From Chara braunii (lineage: Eukaryota; Streptophyta; Charophyceae; Charales; Characeae): a stretch of 39,821 nt of DNA. The position numbers and the translations under genes were made by a program. Shown here piece by piece: positions 1-11,040 of the stretch; position 1 is the first letter of the stretch, and each line of letters starts with the position of its first letter. The stretch spans positions 1,863,668 to 1,903,488 of the forward strand of contig BFEA01000166.1 of NCBI GenBank assembly GCA_003427395.1, read 5' to 3'. The notes under the pieces are model-generated. The model did no database searches, was not told where the DNA came from, and saw nothing but the letters and a program-made list of their open reading frames with translations.

Positions 1-63
1 ACGGGGCCCCTAGCATACGAGTAGCGTACAAGTACAAGAGTACGAGTTCGTACTCGTACGAGG

Positions 64-2235
64 GTGCGTACAAGTGGCAACGTAGGCGTTGATCCCCCCT
101 ACGCCCTCCGCTTACGCGCTTACGCGGACCTCCTCCGGCCCCTCCAGTCCAGCCCGTCATCTCCCTACGGTCGACAGCGTGTCACAAGCCGCCGATGCGG
201 CGACGACCTCAGCATCAGGCTCTACACCCGTGCCGGCGGTCCAGGGCCATCAGCCCAGGTGGATCTGCACACTCTCCTCACCTCCTTCCTCGTGCCCATC
301 CAGGCGCAACTGGCAACCCTTACGCCCTTACAGGCGCAGGTGGCAACTCTTGTCGCTAGCATGCGGCAACTCCAGGACGTTGTTTGTCCTTCCTCTCCTA
401 ACTCTCTCTTCTCCTGGCTCCCAGTCTGGGTCCCCAGTCCTCCGACGTGGTGGCCACGGTGGAGCTTTCTCCTCCACTACCCCCGACCCGACCATCCTGG
501 TGACCGTCCACGCTCCTAGCACGACGGCTGCCTCGGGTCAGGCCTTCCCTCACTTTAAGGGCACACCCACCTAGATTGCGGTCACTACGGCCACGGGACC
601 ACAGCCCTCTGCCGCGGTCTCAACTTTTCCGAGTGCCCCGCTTCACTCTCCCCTTCGCACGACCGCAACGCCACTTGGCTCCCCCCCTTATGGGATGTCG
701 CGCGCACCTCGTGCGTCTACTTCCCCTCCTCCTCCTCCTACTCCTCACTCGATCTACGTCCAACTTCTCGAGGCCGACCTCGCCCAGACCCGGGTCGACC
801 TCGCCCTCTTACGCCGTCTACCACCCCCACCCTCATAGGTGGCCGCGCCTTCGGGCGCACCTCCTTCTTCCTCTACTCTTCCATCCATGTAGGCTCGCTT
901 CCCTCGCCCTGCACACCCTCCACCCCCATCCTACCTCCTTCCTACTCCATCGGTTGCTGCAACCTTTCCTACCACAGCTCCCACTCAGCCTGCCACTGTT
1001 TCGCCCACCAGTCCACCATGCGGCCCGGGCATACAGTCAGTTGCGCCCCCTTCTCCAGGACCTACCCCGAATGACTTGGTCGTAGCGCAGACCTCTGCTC
1101 CTCGATCTCCTCGCCGCCAAACCGTTGGCGCACCGCTCCTCCGCTTGACGGACATTGCCTTGTATGACGGTACAGGGATATGCATGTCTCAGTGGCTGCA
1201 GTCTGCCACCCGCATGCTTCAGCTCATGGACGTCCTACCCGACAAGTGGGTGGCTCACCTCTCCACGTGCATGCGTGAGGGTCCTTTCGATGCCTGGGAG
1301 GATTTCTACATTCACTCCCTTCGTGAGGTTCGGACCTCGACCTTCATGGATTTCCAGGTGTTCCTCGAGGATCGCCTCGGAGCCCGGCTTGACGTGACTG
1401 ACGCCTTCGAGCGTGTTGTCAGTACACGTTGGTTCGCCTCTGGTGGCGCTGCCGGTCTGGACCGCCACATCCAAGTCTTCAGGACGCCCGCCTCATTTGT
1501 GAAGTGGCGTTCCTCCCCGAGGTTTCCCTCATCGATCAATTTTTGGCCAGCCTTCCCCTTGAGTACCACTCCGAGTTATGGCGGTACTATGGCTTCACAT
1601 CGGCCCCTCAAGCGTACGAGGTCGTCAGAGCCCATCAACGGATGCGGGCCCGTCTTCACTGCACTTCCCGCTCCCAGCCTCAACGTACTGGTTACGCTCC
1701 CTCCTTCTCTCACGACACTTCCCAGCGTCGTTCCCCTTTCCACGACCGTCCCCAACGTTTCGCTCAGCAGGGCTGCCACTTCTCGCGCCGCTTCAGCTCG
1801 CTCGAGTATGCCAGTGGTGAGCAGGACGTTGTTGCCCTGCTATAACCTGAAGGTGACCATAGCGACGACCTCGACCTCTGCGAGGTCGTCCACTACCACT
1901 TGGAGGACTCTACCGTCCAGCCGAGCGCCTCCAGCTCGCCCTCTCCACCCTCTCTCGAGCACGCAGCCACTCTGGTCACGCTGGCGCGTCGCCCCCTGAG
2001 GTCCCTCAGCAGGACCTTCCTCAGGGCTTTGTCCCTCCTCGCGGTCTCCTTTCCACCGAGGAGCGAGCGGCCATTTTTGGTCGGCATGGGTGTTTGCGCT
2101 GCCGCCAGGACGGTCATACCTCATCGAGGTGCCCTTACACCGCCGCCCTCGACCGCCACTACGTTGAGCTTTCCCGCCAGCATTGTGCTCAGTCCCCCCT
2201 CGACGCCTCGCATCCCCGCGGCGCCTCCTAGCCAC
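64..2235 (+). pseudogene. gag: Broken gag of element 1 with CCHC zinc knuckle
   Basis: Gag would form the particle and bind element RNA. The N-terminal part (64-1075) is Pro/Ser rich and only patchily open. A gag-like helical region is readable from 1076 (DGTGICMSQWLQSA...) to about 1430 in one frame, then 1475-1845 in the next frame (DARLICEVAFLPE, SLIDQFLASLP). A zinc knuckle sits at 2091-2132 in the third frame: C-LR-C-RQDG-H-TSSR-C, a perfect CX2CX4HX4C spacing. At least two frameshifts and a TAA at 1843-1845 break it. The start is not decidable. Assignment as gag rests on the knuckle and on the pol genes directly downstream. Confidence 0.72.
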
Positions 2236-2421
2236 GATGCAGTGTACACATGCGCCCTCCTCAGTAGTCGGCTTCCCGACATCTTCGTCACGGTTTGCCC
2301 CTCTCGCTAATGGAGTTGAGGTATCGCAGGACCCGACAGAGTAGACTCAGCCCTCTGTCGCAATACCGTTCGCGCCTCCGCAGACCACCATCACCCCTCC
2401 TACCTCTCTGCGGCTACCGAC

Positions 2422-3266
2422 GTGTCGAGCCATTTCAGCAGCCCGTTGCAGCGAGCAGCTTGCGACTCGCGAAGACGTTGTGTCCTCCCTTCTGGACTTG
2501 AGCATGCTCCAGGTTCTCAGGAGCGACTGACCCTCCATGCCGCTGCACTTCGTCGCCTTTTCGCCATCCTCTCTGACCCTGATCGCACCCTCCCGATCAT
2601 TCCAGTACGACTCGGGACCTCCACGAGTGTGTACTTAGCGTTGTGGGATTCCAGTTCTCAGGGCGACTTCATTCACCTATGGGTGTGAAGGAAGCACGCT
2701 TACCCACGACAGGGTCTCCGACTCCCATCTCTGTCACCCCCTAGGAGACGACAAAACCAGCGCTTCTTCGATCAGACGGTCACCGACCTCCCTTTCTTCC
2801 TCACTCTGGAGCCAACTTATCGTCCCCCGACGTCTCGTCGCCACCGCTCCTCTGCACATTTCGATGTGATGGAGACGGGGTACGACTTCATTCTCAGGAC
2901 TCCGTGGTTTCGTAGGTTCCGAAGCACTGAGGCCGATTGGGTGACCAACACTCTAGTTCTCATAACGAAGTGTGGGCAGACGTATCGCGTACCTTTCATA
3001 GGTACCACCGCAACACCACGCCCCCATCCTGTCCCCCCCGAGCCTAACGTGCTCACACCATCTCCTACTATCACTGTCACCTCGCCTCGGCAGTTCACCC
3101 ACTTCATCTGACAAGACGACGTCACCTTCTTTACGGTGAACGTTACGGATCTCTTGCACTATGATCCACCTTACCTAGACGCCGAGCTCATCTCTCCAGA
3201 GCCAGATCCTCCTATCTCCATGGCTCTCGTCTCTACTTCCCTCCCTCCGCCGTTCGTCGAGTCCAC
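2422..3266 (+). pseudogene. Broken aspartic protease region of element 1
   Basis: Retroviral-type pepsin-like protease would cut the Gag-Pol precursor. The active-site segment is readable at 2641-2670 as LWDSSSQGDFIH. Family members carry D-[ST]-G at this point, so the third position here (Ser instead of Gly) suggests an inactive site. A stop follows at 2686-2688. The C-terminal protease segment resumes at 2780-3110 (FFDQTVTDLPFFLTLEP, FDVMETGYDFILRTPW), ending in TGA at about 3109-3111. The 3136-3266 stretch looks like the low-complexity linker to RT. Weak similarity, so the boundaries are approximate. Confidence 0.55.
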
Positions 3267-4170
3267 TTGTCGTCATGCGCCGACGCTGACGCTGAGGAAC
3301 TCGCACACTATACAGCCAACCTGGAGCCCGCAATTCGTGACCTCATTCGAGAATACCACAACGTTTTCCCAGCGTCGTTCTCGTACGCCGACATCCCACC
3401 GATGAGTGACGTCGAGCTCTCCATCCAGCTTGTGCCTGACTATCGTGTTCACCATCAGGCACCCTACAGACTCTCGATCCCCGAGGCCACTGAACTCAAG
3501 CGTAAGCTTGAGGAGCTCCTGAGACAGCGTTTCATTAAACCCAGCAACTCCCCGTGGGGTGCACCCATCCTCTTTGCTCACAAAGCGGATGAAACTCTCT
3601 GTCTCTGCATCGATTACCGCGGTCTCAACCTCTGCACGGTTAAGAACAACTACCCCAATGCCTCGTTCCGACGAGCTGTTCGACCGCCTAGCATGCAACC
3701 GCTTCTTTACGAAGATTGATCTCCGTAGCGGTTACCATAACATCCACGTCGCTGCAGCGGACCAGCCGAAGACAGCGTTCCGATCGCGCTTCGGCCAGTA
3801 TGAGTTTACGGTGATGCCATTTGGCCTCACCAACGCACCCGCTACCTTCCAGACGGTGATGAATGATAATTTCAGGGATGTCCTGGAGCAGTACGTTCTT
3901 GTCTACCTCAACGATATCCTGATCTACTGTCGTACCCTTGAGGAGCATCTCAGACACCTCCACGACGTCCTTGACCGTTTGCGCAGACATGACTTCTACG
4001 CCAAGTTGAGCAAGTGCCGCTTTTACCAACAGAAAGTGGATTCTTAGGACACTACGTGCCTGACCAGGGTCTCCACATGGACGACGTGAAGATCACTGTT
4101 ATTGCAGAGTGACTCGGCCACACATCCGTCAAGCAGCTTCGCAGTTTTCTAGGCCTAGCTTGTTACTATA
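3267..4170 (+). pseudogene. pol: Broken reverse transcriptase of element 1 (YLND active site)
   Basis: RNA-dependent DNA polymerase of the element. The fingers are clear in frame 0: [19 protein letters not shown], then [15 protein letters not shown] and CIDYRGLN. A one-base shift near 3656-3662 moves the reading to frame 1 (LPRSDELF-like segment, [44 protein letters not shown]). A second shift near 4042 returns to frame 0 (LGHYVPDQGLHMD, SVKQLRSFLGLACYY). The catalytic box at 3904-3915 reads Y-L-N-D where the family has Y-L-D-D, so the copy lacks one metal-binding Asp. A TGA at about 4110 and a TAG at about 4182 add further breaks. Confidence 0.85.
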
Positions 4171-4850
4171 GTAATTTCATTTAGGGATATGCTAGGTATT
4201 CCTACATCCTTACCTCTACCCTCCTTCGGAAGAACCAGCTATGGGTTTTGACACCCTTCCACGAGGACGTGTTCTGCGCCCTCAAGAAGGCGGTGACATG
4301 TGCACCCGTTCTCCACCTACCCGATTTTGATCGCCCTTTTATCCTTACCACCGATGCATCAAACTTTGTTGTAGGAGCAGTGCTTACTCAAATTTCCCCC
4401 CCCTCTCCTGATTCGTCTCATCCTCGCATTCCTCACTTCCCACCCCCTACCCCTACCACTGCTTCCCACCTGATGCATACTCGTCCAACTACTGACGACC
4501 CTTCTATTGATTATTCTCCTACCATCGTCGAGGATGGCACTGTCGAGTCTCGCTCAGGTGATTGTCCGATAGCCTTCTACTCCCGTCAGCTCCTGCCCGC
4601 CGAGATAAACTACACTGTTGATGAACGTGAGGTTCTCACATTAGTTTATGTCACTCGACACTGACGTCACTACCTCCACGGGGCACCATTCACGACGCGC
4701 ACGAACAACTCTGTCGTCGAGGTTTTTTTGATAAAGTCGAAGCTCACTCCTTGACAGGCTCGCTGGTGACGTGACCTATCCGAGTTTAGTTTCACCACTA
4801 AGAACATCAAGGGTGAGACCAATCGGGTTGCAGATGCCTTGTCCTGGCGC
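4171..4850 (+). pseudogene. Broken RNase H of element 1 with a ~58-codon linker insert
   Basis: RNase H removes the RNA strand during reverse transcription. FILTTDASNFVVGAVLTQ (about 4338-4391) carries the first catalytic Asp, and PIAFYSRQLLPAEINYTVDERE (from 4566) follows. Between them lie about 58 codons rich in Pro, Ser and Thr, while the second gypsy element in this window has only about eight residues at the same place. The frame then meets TGA at 4662-4664. The tail of the domain is still readable with more stops to RVADALSWRPDHN (about 4828-4860), the usual ADALSR end of gypsy RNase H. Confidence 0.75.
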
Positions 4851-6063
4851 CCTGACCATAATTTGAAGCAGATCCAACTCGTTGTCATCTCGGTCACCAC
4901 CGTCCACCACGCCGTGACTGACGAGTTTCGCACTCAGTACCGCCACTGCCCCGAGTACCGCGACGTCCATGCGACCCTTCGGAGTGGCAAGACCGTCCCG
5001 AACTACTCTCTCGGGGACAACGGTCTTGTGTACTGGCACGGTTCACAGGGCACCAGAGAGCCCCGCATTTGCGTTCCCTCCACTGGACAGCTACGTGTCC
5101 AGGCAGTCGCAGAGTTCCATGACCAGGCAGCCGCCGGTCATGTGGGCTTCCACAAGACGTGGGCTCGTGTGAGCCGCCAGTACGTTTGGCCGAAGCGCAA
5201 GGACTTTGTGAAGGACTACGCCGCAGAGTGTCCCACCTATTAGGAGATGAACAGTGCGAACCACCTGCCTTATGGTTTGCTCCAGCCTCTTCCTATCCCG
5301 GAGGGTCGTTGGCAGTCCATCTCGATGAACTTTATTGGTCCTCTTCATTCTCCGACTCCCCCCCGGTCATGTTGCTATCCTGGTCGTCGTCGACCGCTTC
5401 ATGCAACATGCACGCTTTATTTTGTGCTGCTATGCCATCAGTGCACGTGAGGTCGCCGATATCGTGTTTGACCGAGTCGTGTGTGACCACGATTTACCCC
5501 GGAGCATCAAATCTGACCGTGACCCGCGCTTTACCAACCGATTCTGGCGATAGTTCCATGAGGTGTACAGCACCCAGCTCCGCTTCTCCTCGTCTTACCA
5601 TCCCCAGACTGATGGTCAGACCGAGGTCACAAATAAGACTCTCGGAGATATTCTCCGAAAGATTGTTCATGACGATCAGCAGTGGGATTTTCATCTTGCC
5701 CACGCGGAGATAGCCTACAACCACGCCGTCTCGCCAGCCACGGGGATGTCGGCTTACTATTGCGACCTCCACTATCACCCTCGTGTTCCCGCAGACTTCC
5801 TTCGACCGTCACAGATGCACCCCGACACGAGTTGTCTCGCGCTGGATGATTGGGTTGCACACATGACGTCGATCATGAAGACCGCGCATGAGCATACAAC
5901 CGCTTCCCAAACTCGCATGGCCGCACGTGCGAACCGATCGAGGATGGATCATTCATTCAAACTCGGTGATGATGAGCTTGTCGACGCTCGCCACTTACAG
6001 CTCGAAGCGGACATACTTCACAAGTTTCGGCGACGCTTCTTTGGCCCATGCCGCATTCTCTAG
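4839..6063 (+). pseudogene. Broken integrase of element 1
   Basis: Integrase inserts the cDNA. The HHCC zinc domain is visible in frame 0 (EFHDQAAAGHVGFHKTW ... DYAAECPTY). The last zinc Cys and the next codon are lost to Tyr and TAG (5238-5243). The core continues in frame 0 (LPYGLLQPLPIPEGRWQSIS) until a C-run at 5358-5370, after which it continues in frame 1: VAILVVVDRFMQHARF, IKSDRDPRFTNRFW, YHPQTDGQTEVTNKTLGDI, giving recognisable D, D and E regions of the DDE triad. A TAG interrupts at 5551-5553. The C-terminal part (DELVDARHLQLEADILHKFRRRFFGPCRIL) is the GPF-type module and ends at TAG 6061-6063. Confidence 0.85.
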
Positions 6064-6105
6064 GCCGTCGATTCTGATACGGCATCTAGCCCGGTCAGCT
6101 TCCAT

Positions 6106-6528
6106 GTGAAGCTGCCCGACTACCTACGCCAGGCTCGTGTGCACGATGTCTACCATGTCTCGTTACTGCGTCCCTACCGCAGACCGTCTGAGCGTTTCGC
6201 TGGACAACCATGCAAGCGCACTCCACGCATCATGGTGGACGGCAACGAGGAGTTCCTCGTTTCATATATCATTGGTCGTCGATTCACCGACGACAACCCT
6301 CCTCACATCGAGTATCTCGTACGTTGGAAGGGTTACCCTGATGAGGAGGCTACCTGGGAGTCCCTCGAGCACTTGCAGCACGCTCGCATGTTGGTGTGTG
6401 CCTATGACCGTGCTCGTCGTGCTGAGTTGACTGCTCCTCCTCAGCCCACTGACCCTCTTCCTTCTCCCTCGGCTGAGGAGACCGCTGAATTCGAGTTTGC
6501 CCCATCTGAGGCAGAACTTCAGCAGTAG
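6106..6528 (+). pseudogene. Chromodomain end of element 1 polyprotein
   Basis: Open end of the same frame as the integrase. It first gives the tether VHDVYHVSLLRPYRRP (the 'HPVFHVS' segment after GPF) and then a canonical chromodomain at 6244-6420: FLVSYIIGRR, IEYLVRWKGYPDEEATWE, SLEHLQHARML. The aromatic cage region (Y in YLVRW, W in RWKGY, W in ATWE) is intact. In chromoviruses this domain is thought to steer integration to marked chromatin. The C-terminal 35 residues are Pro/Glu rich. It ends at TAG 6526-6528. This is the best preserved part of the element. Confidence 0.9.
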
Positions 6529-8035
6529 CGGGATGCCTCTGAGCGTCCACAGCGCACTCGTCGTCGTCTTGCTCGATATGACGATTGACTCTGACTTATC
6601 TTCCCACGTCTTTGACTTCTCAATACTCCATCCACTACAGTTCTGCTACTTCAGCTCGTCGACGTTGCAACTCTTCCTCGACGACATTCCGGACTTCCCT
6701 TCATGAACGTCATTGGCAACTCCACGGACCTCGTCACGATCAACTCTGCCTACTTCAGACGTCTCACTCTCTTACCACTTTACCCTGTACAGTACCCTCA
6801 TTGTGTCGCCTAATGGTTTCCCTTAGCCAGGTTCCTCTGAGTTGGGCTCTCCCTCGGTATACGCATAGGCATCGGGACCGTAGCGTTGCCCTGGCTTCCC
6901 AGCTTACGAATCTAGCTCCGACTTCCCTCACCTTAGGAGTCATTTGCATGATTCCCTTACCCAGTATTTTTTCTACCCTCTGCCGGCCCTCACGCCCTAG
7001 TTAGGTAGCCTTGCATGCTTCATCCAGGTGCGCCCAGTATACCAGGTTCACTTATTCCCTTGCATGGTAGACCCTACATAGCGGTCACCCCTTCAGTCGA
7101 GCATTACCCGCCCTGATGGTCTATCTGTTAGGGTCATTGGTTGTGTTCGTTCCCAGTTCCCTACCCTCATTGAGCCTGATGACATGTGTCTCCCTGTTTT
7201 TATGTGTGGATGCCTTTAGGAGTTATCGACATCTAGGTTGCATTTGCCACCCTCAGAGACCATCCCACCCTATGGTTTGCGGCACACCCCTCCTGTGACA
7301 TATGGTTGTCTTGTTATTGTTTTGTTGCTCTCAGACTGAGGCCTTTGACATTTCTAGGATTTAGTTGTTTTTGCTTTGGCTGTTCTTAGGACTTGTACAC
7401 TGGTCAGTTGTTTCCAGACTGAGGCTATTGCCTCCAACATTCTAGGATTTTCTTATGAAATGTATACTAGTTAGTTGCTTTCTGCTTTCACTTAGACAGT
7501 TAGTTGTGACATTGCTGCTTTTGTAACATTTTCTATCCTAGGTTGCATCGCATGGACTCAGCTTGGAGCTTGTTCCGCATCCTAGACTACCCGGGTTTTC
7601 TTTTCTTTGGTAGAGTTCAGCTTCTTGGCGGAAGCGTGCTTGTATTTAGGCGATCCATCACAGGCCGAGGATCGTGTAGCGGACCTTTGGTTGGCTTGTG
7701 AGACCAGCCTCTTGGCCTGTTCTCACATGCTTGTGTTGTATTCGGGGTAGTCCAATCCAGGCCTGTACCTCCGTCGGTACCAGCCAGTCCAGTCCAGTCC
7801 AGTTAGTCCGCTGGGGTATACCCCAGCCAGAGTCTGTACTTTGGATCATTCTACATTCGCACAGTTTGGAGTACGTGCGTTGGAGTGTGCGTGGGAGCTG
7901 TGTTGTGCCATCTTGCTCCACCCTCATCCTCCATCTCCATCTCCATCCAGGCGGAGCACCTCACCCGGTGGTTCGGCCACACTGCCGAAGCCAGGTAATG
8001 GGCCCGATATCTCAATTTGTTATGTATAATTTCTC
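6529..8035. other. Non-coding stretch after element 1, with small tandem repeats
   Basis: No credible gene. This is where the 3' UTR and LTR of element 1 should lie, but I could not define LTR ends. It holds an imperfect ~83-bp direct repeat (7332-7414 and from 7415, both starting CAGACTGAGGC and carrying a later TCTAGGATTT) and four perfect copies of CCAGT at 7784-7803. The last 50 bases lead into the retroposon tail at 8036. Confidence 0.5.
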
Positions 8036-8099
8036 ATATGGGACACTGGGCCCGGTTCCCAGTACATGCTGCTTCTGTTTCCAAAACAAAATAAAAAAT
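8036..8099 (+). repeat. Retroposon 3' tail, copy 1 (partial)
   Basis: TATGGGACACTGGGCCCGG followed by TTCCCAG gives the first hairpin of the tail family (CTGGG / CCCAG around a 7-base loop). The second hairpin is degraded (only TGCTGCTTC remains). An A-rich end (aaaacaaaataaaaaa) follows. It is a member of the family seen at 9155, 11041, 24985, 25541 and 27119. Confidence 0.65.
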
Positions 8100-8112
8100 G
8101 CCCTAGCTTACC

Positions 8113-8197
8113 GGGGTGGACGTCGGTTAGCCCCCCGAGTGTCTTGTCCGGTTGGGCAACTGCCCGAGATGTCCAACTGAGACAATACGTCCACCCC
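8113..8197. repeat. 85-nt nested palindromic stem
   Basis: Outer arms GGGGTGGACGT (8113-8123) and ACGTCCACCCC (8187-8197) are perfect 11-base complements. Inside, TTGTC..GTTGG pairs with CCAAC...GACAA, and GGGC-aact-GCCC closes the tip. It could be a foldback repeat or a structured RNA part of a retroposon. No function is assigned. Confidence 0.55.
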
Positions 8198-9052
8198 CTA
8201 CAAAAAAATAGGAGGGGGCTGGTTCTCGCTGGTTCGGGGATCGGTGGGCGGGTCTCTGGGAGGTCTTGGGCTGGCAGACCAGGCTTGAAACATAATTTTG
8301 TTGAGGCCGGTAAGGCCTGAGAACTTGGAAAAAATAGCCCAATCTGGGCCGTCAGATCTTTTGAGTAGTAGTCTTAGTTTGAAGTTCCTAAATCAGAGTT
8401 TTGCTCTGATCTCAAGGGATGATTACCAAGATTGACTGTAAGATGGATTTTCTAATTCTGAGCGGAATTCCATGTCTGATAAATTTTCAATCCTGATTTT
8501 TCATGCTAAGACTTTTGCTCTTGATTTTTTTCTGATTTGAAAGGCGAGAAGTCGATACTTTAGTTGTTGGAGTTCTGAGTTGAAATTCCAAGTTCCTGAG
8601 GTACTGTATTGATATCTTAGATTTCCAGGGCTGGTTGTGGTATGACATTGGTTTGGCGGTGGGGGACTTGTTAGGGAGGATATAACCCGTCTTGCTGGTG
8701 AAGGGGGCTAGCCAGTTGGATGGAAAGAGGGCACGACGGCGCTTGGTCATGGTAAGTCCTGCTGGAGTAGGTAAAGAGGGAAGAGGGAGGGTTTTGGTGT
8801 GTGACCACAGCCGGTACATGGAGATTATCACGGCGGTAGGTTTTCACAATTTCACTTGGTATACGGTATGCATACACAGGCATTGATCAGGGTTGGGGAG
8901 TTTGTTTTGTGGAGCATATTACCCTGGAGAGGGAGGGGTGTGGGTTTGACCTTTTCAGGGCCAGACTGATTTTGGGGTCGGATCAGTCATGGCAGTTGGG
9001 GGAGGGGGTCAAGGGGCTTGAGAGGATTGATTTGGGGAACTCTAGTTCTGTG
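8198..9052. other. Intergenic repeat debris
   Basis: No gene found. 8684-8785 is similar to 10854-10948 (shared GGGGGCTAGC, GATGGAAA.AGGG, GTAAGTC.TGCTGGAGT.GGTAAAG), so both are copies of one dispersed repeat of about 100 bp. The rest is AT-rich with no recognised signal. Confidence 0.45.
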
Positions 9053-9140
9053 GGGCCATGTGCTTGATGTGGTAAGGAAATTGTAAGTCCCTGAGGGAGC
9101 TGGAGTGACCTGGAGGAAAGGGTAATTAGGGTGGAGAAGG
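9053..9140. repeat. 85-bp dispersed repeat, copy A
   Basis: The sequence from GCCATGTGCTTGATGTGG through GTCCCTGAGGGAGCTGGAG to TAATTAGGGTGGAG matches copies at 10559-10652 and 10676-10764 with few mismatches. GTCCCTGAGGGA is itself a short palindrome (TCCCTGAGGGA). Nature unknown. It is not coding on either strand in a consistent way. Confidence 0.75.
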
Positions 9141-9154
9141 GGGAACTGTAGGGA

Positions 9155-9297
9155 TTTTGTTTTTGTTTTTGTTTTTTGAAAACAACCCGATCGTCTGCAA
9201 GGGGTGCTCATAGGAGCAAACATCACTAGCATCGTCGAGGAGGCTCCATCTATTGGTGGGGAGCAGCACCTGCTGGAAATTGGGTCCAGCGTCCCTG
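9155..9297 (-). repeat. Retroposon 3' tail, copy 2 (minus strand, with A-rich end)
   Basis: Read on the minus strand: GGACGCTGGACCCAATTTCC AGC, then TGCTCC-N12-GGAGC, then ~60 nt containing TGCTCCTATGAGCACCCC, then an A-rich tail (the + strand shows TTTTGTTTTTGTTTTTTG at 9155-9178). Both hairpins are intact. The ~60 nt after the second hairpin are shared with copy 7 at 25541, so this is a longer version of the tail. Confidence 0.75.
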
Positions 9298-10558
9298 TAT
9301 AATACAATGTGAGAAACAAAGGTAGTGTAAGCATTCTTGGCGCAGTGAATGTCCCAATGTTTTATCAGGTCTTTGGTAATGGAGTATTCAGTGAACTATC
9401 ACTTATGATGTTGGTATCCTGACCTGTTGAGATTCACTGACTGTTTATGTACTATCTATCTATCTATCTTGTCGTTGCCATATGTTGTTGTGCCTATGTC
9501 TGTTGAGGTTACTCCTGCGTGTGTTTCTTGCCTCATATCGCGGTGTGCTTTATAAGATGTGGTTAAGAGTGTTCCTAACTGTGATCCTAACTGTGTTCCT
9601 AACTGTGTTTCCTATGGAACATGCATGAATGTCAGTCAATTTGTCAGTGGGCTAATTCTATCCAGCGCGATTATGCGGCCAATGAGCCCAAGTGTTATGG
9701 CAGGTCTCTTTAAACCCTTAACCCCTTACACCCACAAGTCCATAAACCCTTACACCCTTAGACCCTGTTGACCGTCATTCATCCTCTTGCCTGCCATAAC
9801 TTGGACTGCATTCTTGTGCGGTGCTGTATCAGCATGCGGTAAGGTGTTAGCATGGTTATGTGGATCTGCCTTAGTCACCTCCTATCCCCACCTATCCCCA
9901 CCATCCCCAAAACCATCTGATCCCACCCACCCAGACTACCGCTGTTACTGACTCAATCTCATGTCTTTTGTGTTCTTTATTCAGAAATGTGGGGGCATGA
10001 GGCTACAGCCCCAACGGCCCCCCGGTGCCCACCCTCCCAATAATCCCATATCACTGTATCTTGTAGTCTACTGTCCCACTGACCCAGTATATCACAGTGA
10101 GTAGCTATGTCGTGCTGTGCCAGGCTGTCCACTCGGCAATCATAGTCCCATGAGGGGGTGCTGCGCCTTTCTGTGCCCAACCCCTCAGCACCCCAACCCC
10201 CGTCTGACCTCCACAGGTCCTGGTATTGTTGTAAGCTCCCCGATTTGAAGTGGTTCGTCCCTTTACTCCAGTAAGTACGTGCTTCGACTGAAGAAGGTGT
10301 GGAAGATGTGGCTCTAGTCTTCATGCTCCATGCCCCTCCCTTGCGTTGCCTCTGTTACCCTTTGCTGTTCCTCCGTCGTTGGGGTCGTAATTGATGCGTG
10401 GTACTCCTTGAGAGGGAGGGAGTCCTTGCTTGGCCAACAATCAGCATCGGGGTGGAGGAGGGGGGGAGGGGGAGAGAAGAAAGTGGTTGGTGGTTGGTGA
10501 TTGAGTAGTGGAGGGGGGGCACAAGGGGGGGGGCGGGGGAGCAGTGGGGCTCGCGCAC
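9298..10558. other. Intergenic stretch with microsatellites
   Basis: No supported gene. It contains a short CTAT tetranucleotide run (9453-9470), a 12-bp tandem repeat GTGTTCCTAACT x3 (9569-9604), a loose CCCTTA-type stretch (9711-9770) and CACCTATCCC repeats (9882-9910). Open frames on the minus strand are proline-rich shadows of C-rich DNA. Confidence 0.45.
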
Positions 10559-10764
10559 ATTACGGGGGCATGTGCGTGATGTGGTAAGGAAATTGTATGT
10601 CCCTGAGGGAGCTGGAGTGACTGGGGGGAAGAGGTAATTAGGGAGGGGAAGGAGGGAGGGGCAACCCAGATCTGCAAGGGCATGTGCATGATGTGGTAAG
10701 GAAATTGTAAGTCCCCGGGGGAGCTGGAGTGACCCAGGGGAAGGAGCGATTCTAGGGTGATTGG
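10559..10764. repeat. 85-bp dispersed repeat, copies B and C in direct tandem
   Basis: Copy B (10559-10652) and copy C (10676-10764) repeat the unit at 9053. Each begins GGGGCATGTGC or GGGCATGTGC, then TGATGTGGTAAGGAAATTGT, then GTCCC..GGGAGCTGGAG. B and C are about 115 bp apart start to start. Copy C runs into an A-rich patch (10773-10785). Confidence 0.75.
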
Positions 10765-11040
10765 GTGTTCTTAAAAAAAACAAAATGATGATGTTTTGCC
10801 GGTCAAAAATCGAGGTCAGTAGGAGAAGTAGATGGTGGGATATCAAGCGTCCTACTAATGAGGGGGCTAGCTCGTAGGATGGAAATAGGGTACAGCAGCA
10901 GTGCAGATGGTGGCTCTGCTGCAGTAAGTCTTGCTGGAGTGAGGTAAAGGGGATTGATACGGGGTTTCTGAGTCATTTTCTGAATTTCGCCTATGTTCTT
11001 GTTTTCTTAGCCATACTTCCAAAACATCTGTAAATTTTTC

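Larger units (their letters stand above)
1..6528 (+). mobile_element. Degenerate Ty3/gypsy chromovirus (element 1), 5' end outside window
   Basis: A pyrimidine- and GC-rich retrotransposon with order gag, protease, reverse transcriptase, RNase H, integrase, chromodomain, which is the Ty3/gypsy (Metaviridae) chromovirus order. The coding sequence changes frame several times (gag in frames 2, 1 and 0, RT in 0 then 1 then 0, integrase 0 then 1) and carries multiple stops, so it is dead. No 5' LTR or primer site is visible, because the first bases already read as gag leader. No convincing TG...CA LTR was found after the chromodomain. The first 60 bases contain a short palindromic stem (GTACGAG at 40-46 with CTCGTAC at 53-59). 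Confidence 0.88.

Noticed and set aside
9711-9770. Possible interstitial telomere repeat (CCCTTA-like text)
   Set aside because: Units are irregular and no CCCTAAA tandem is present.
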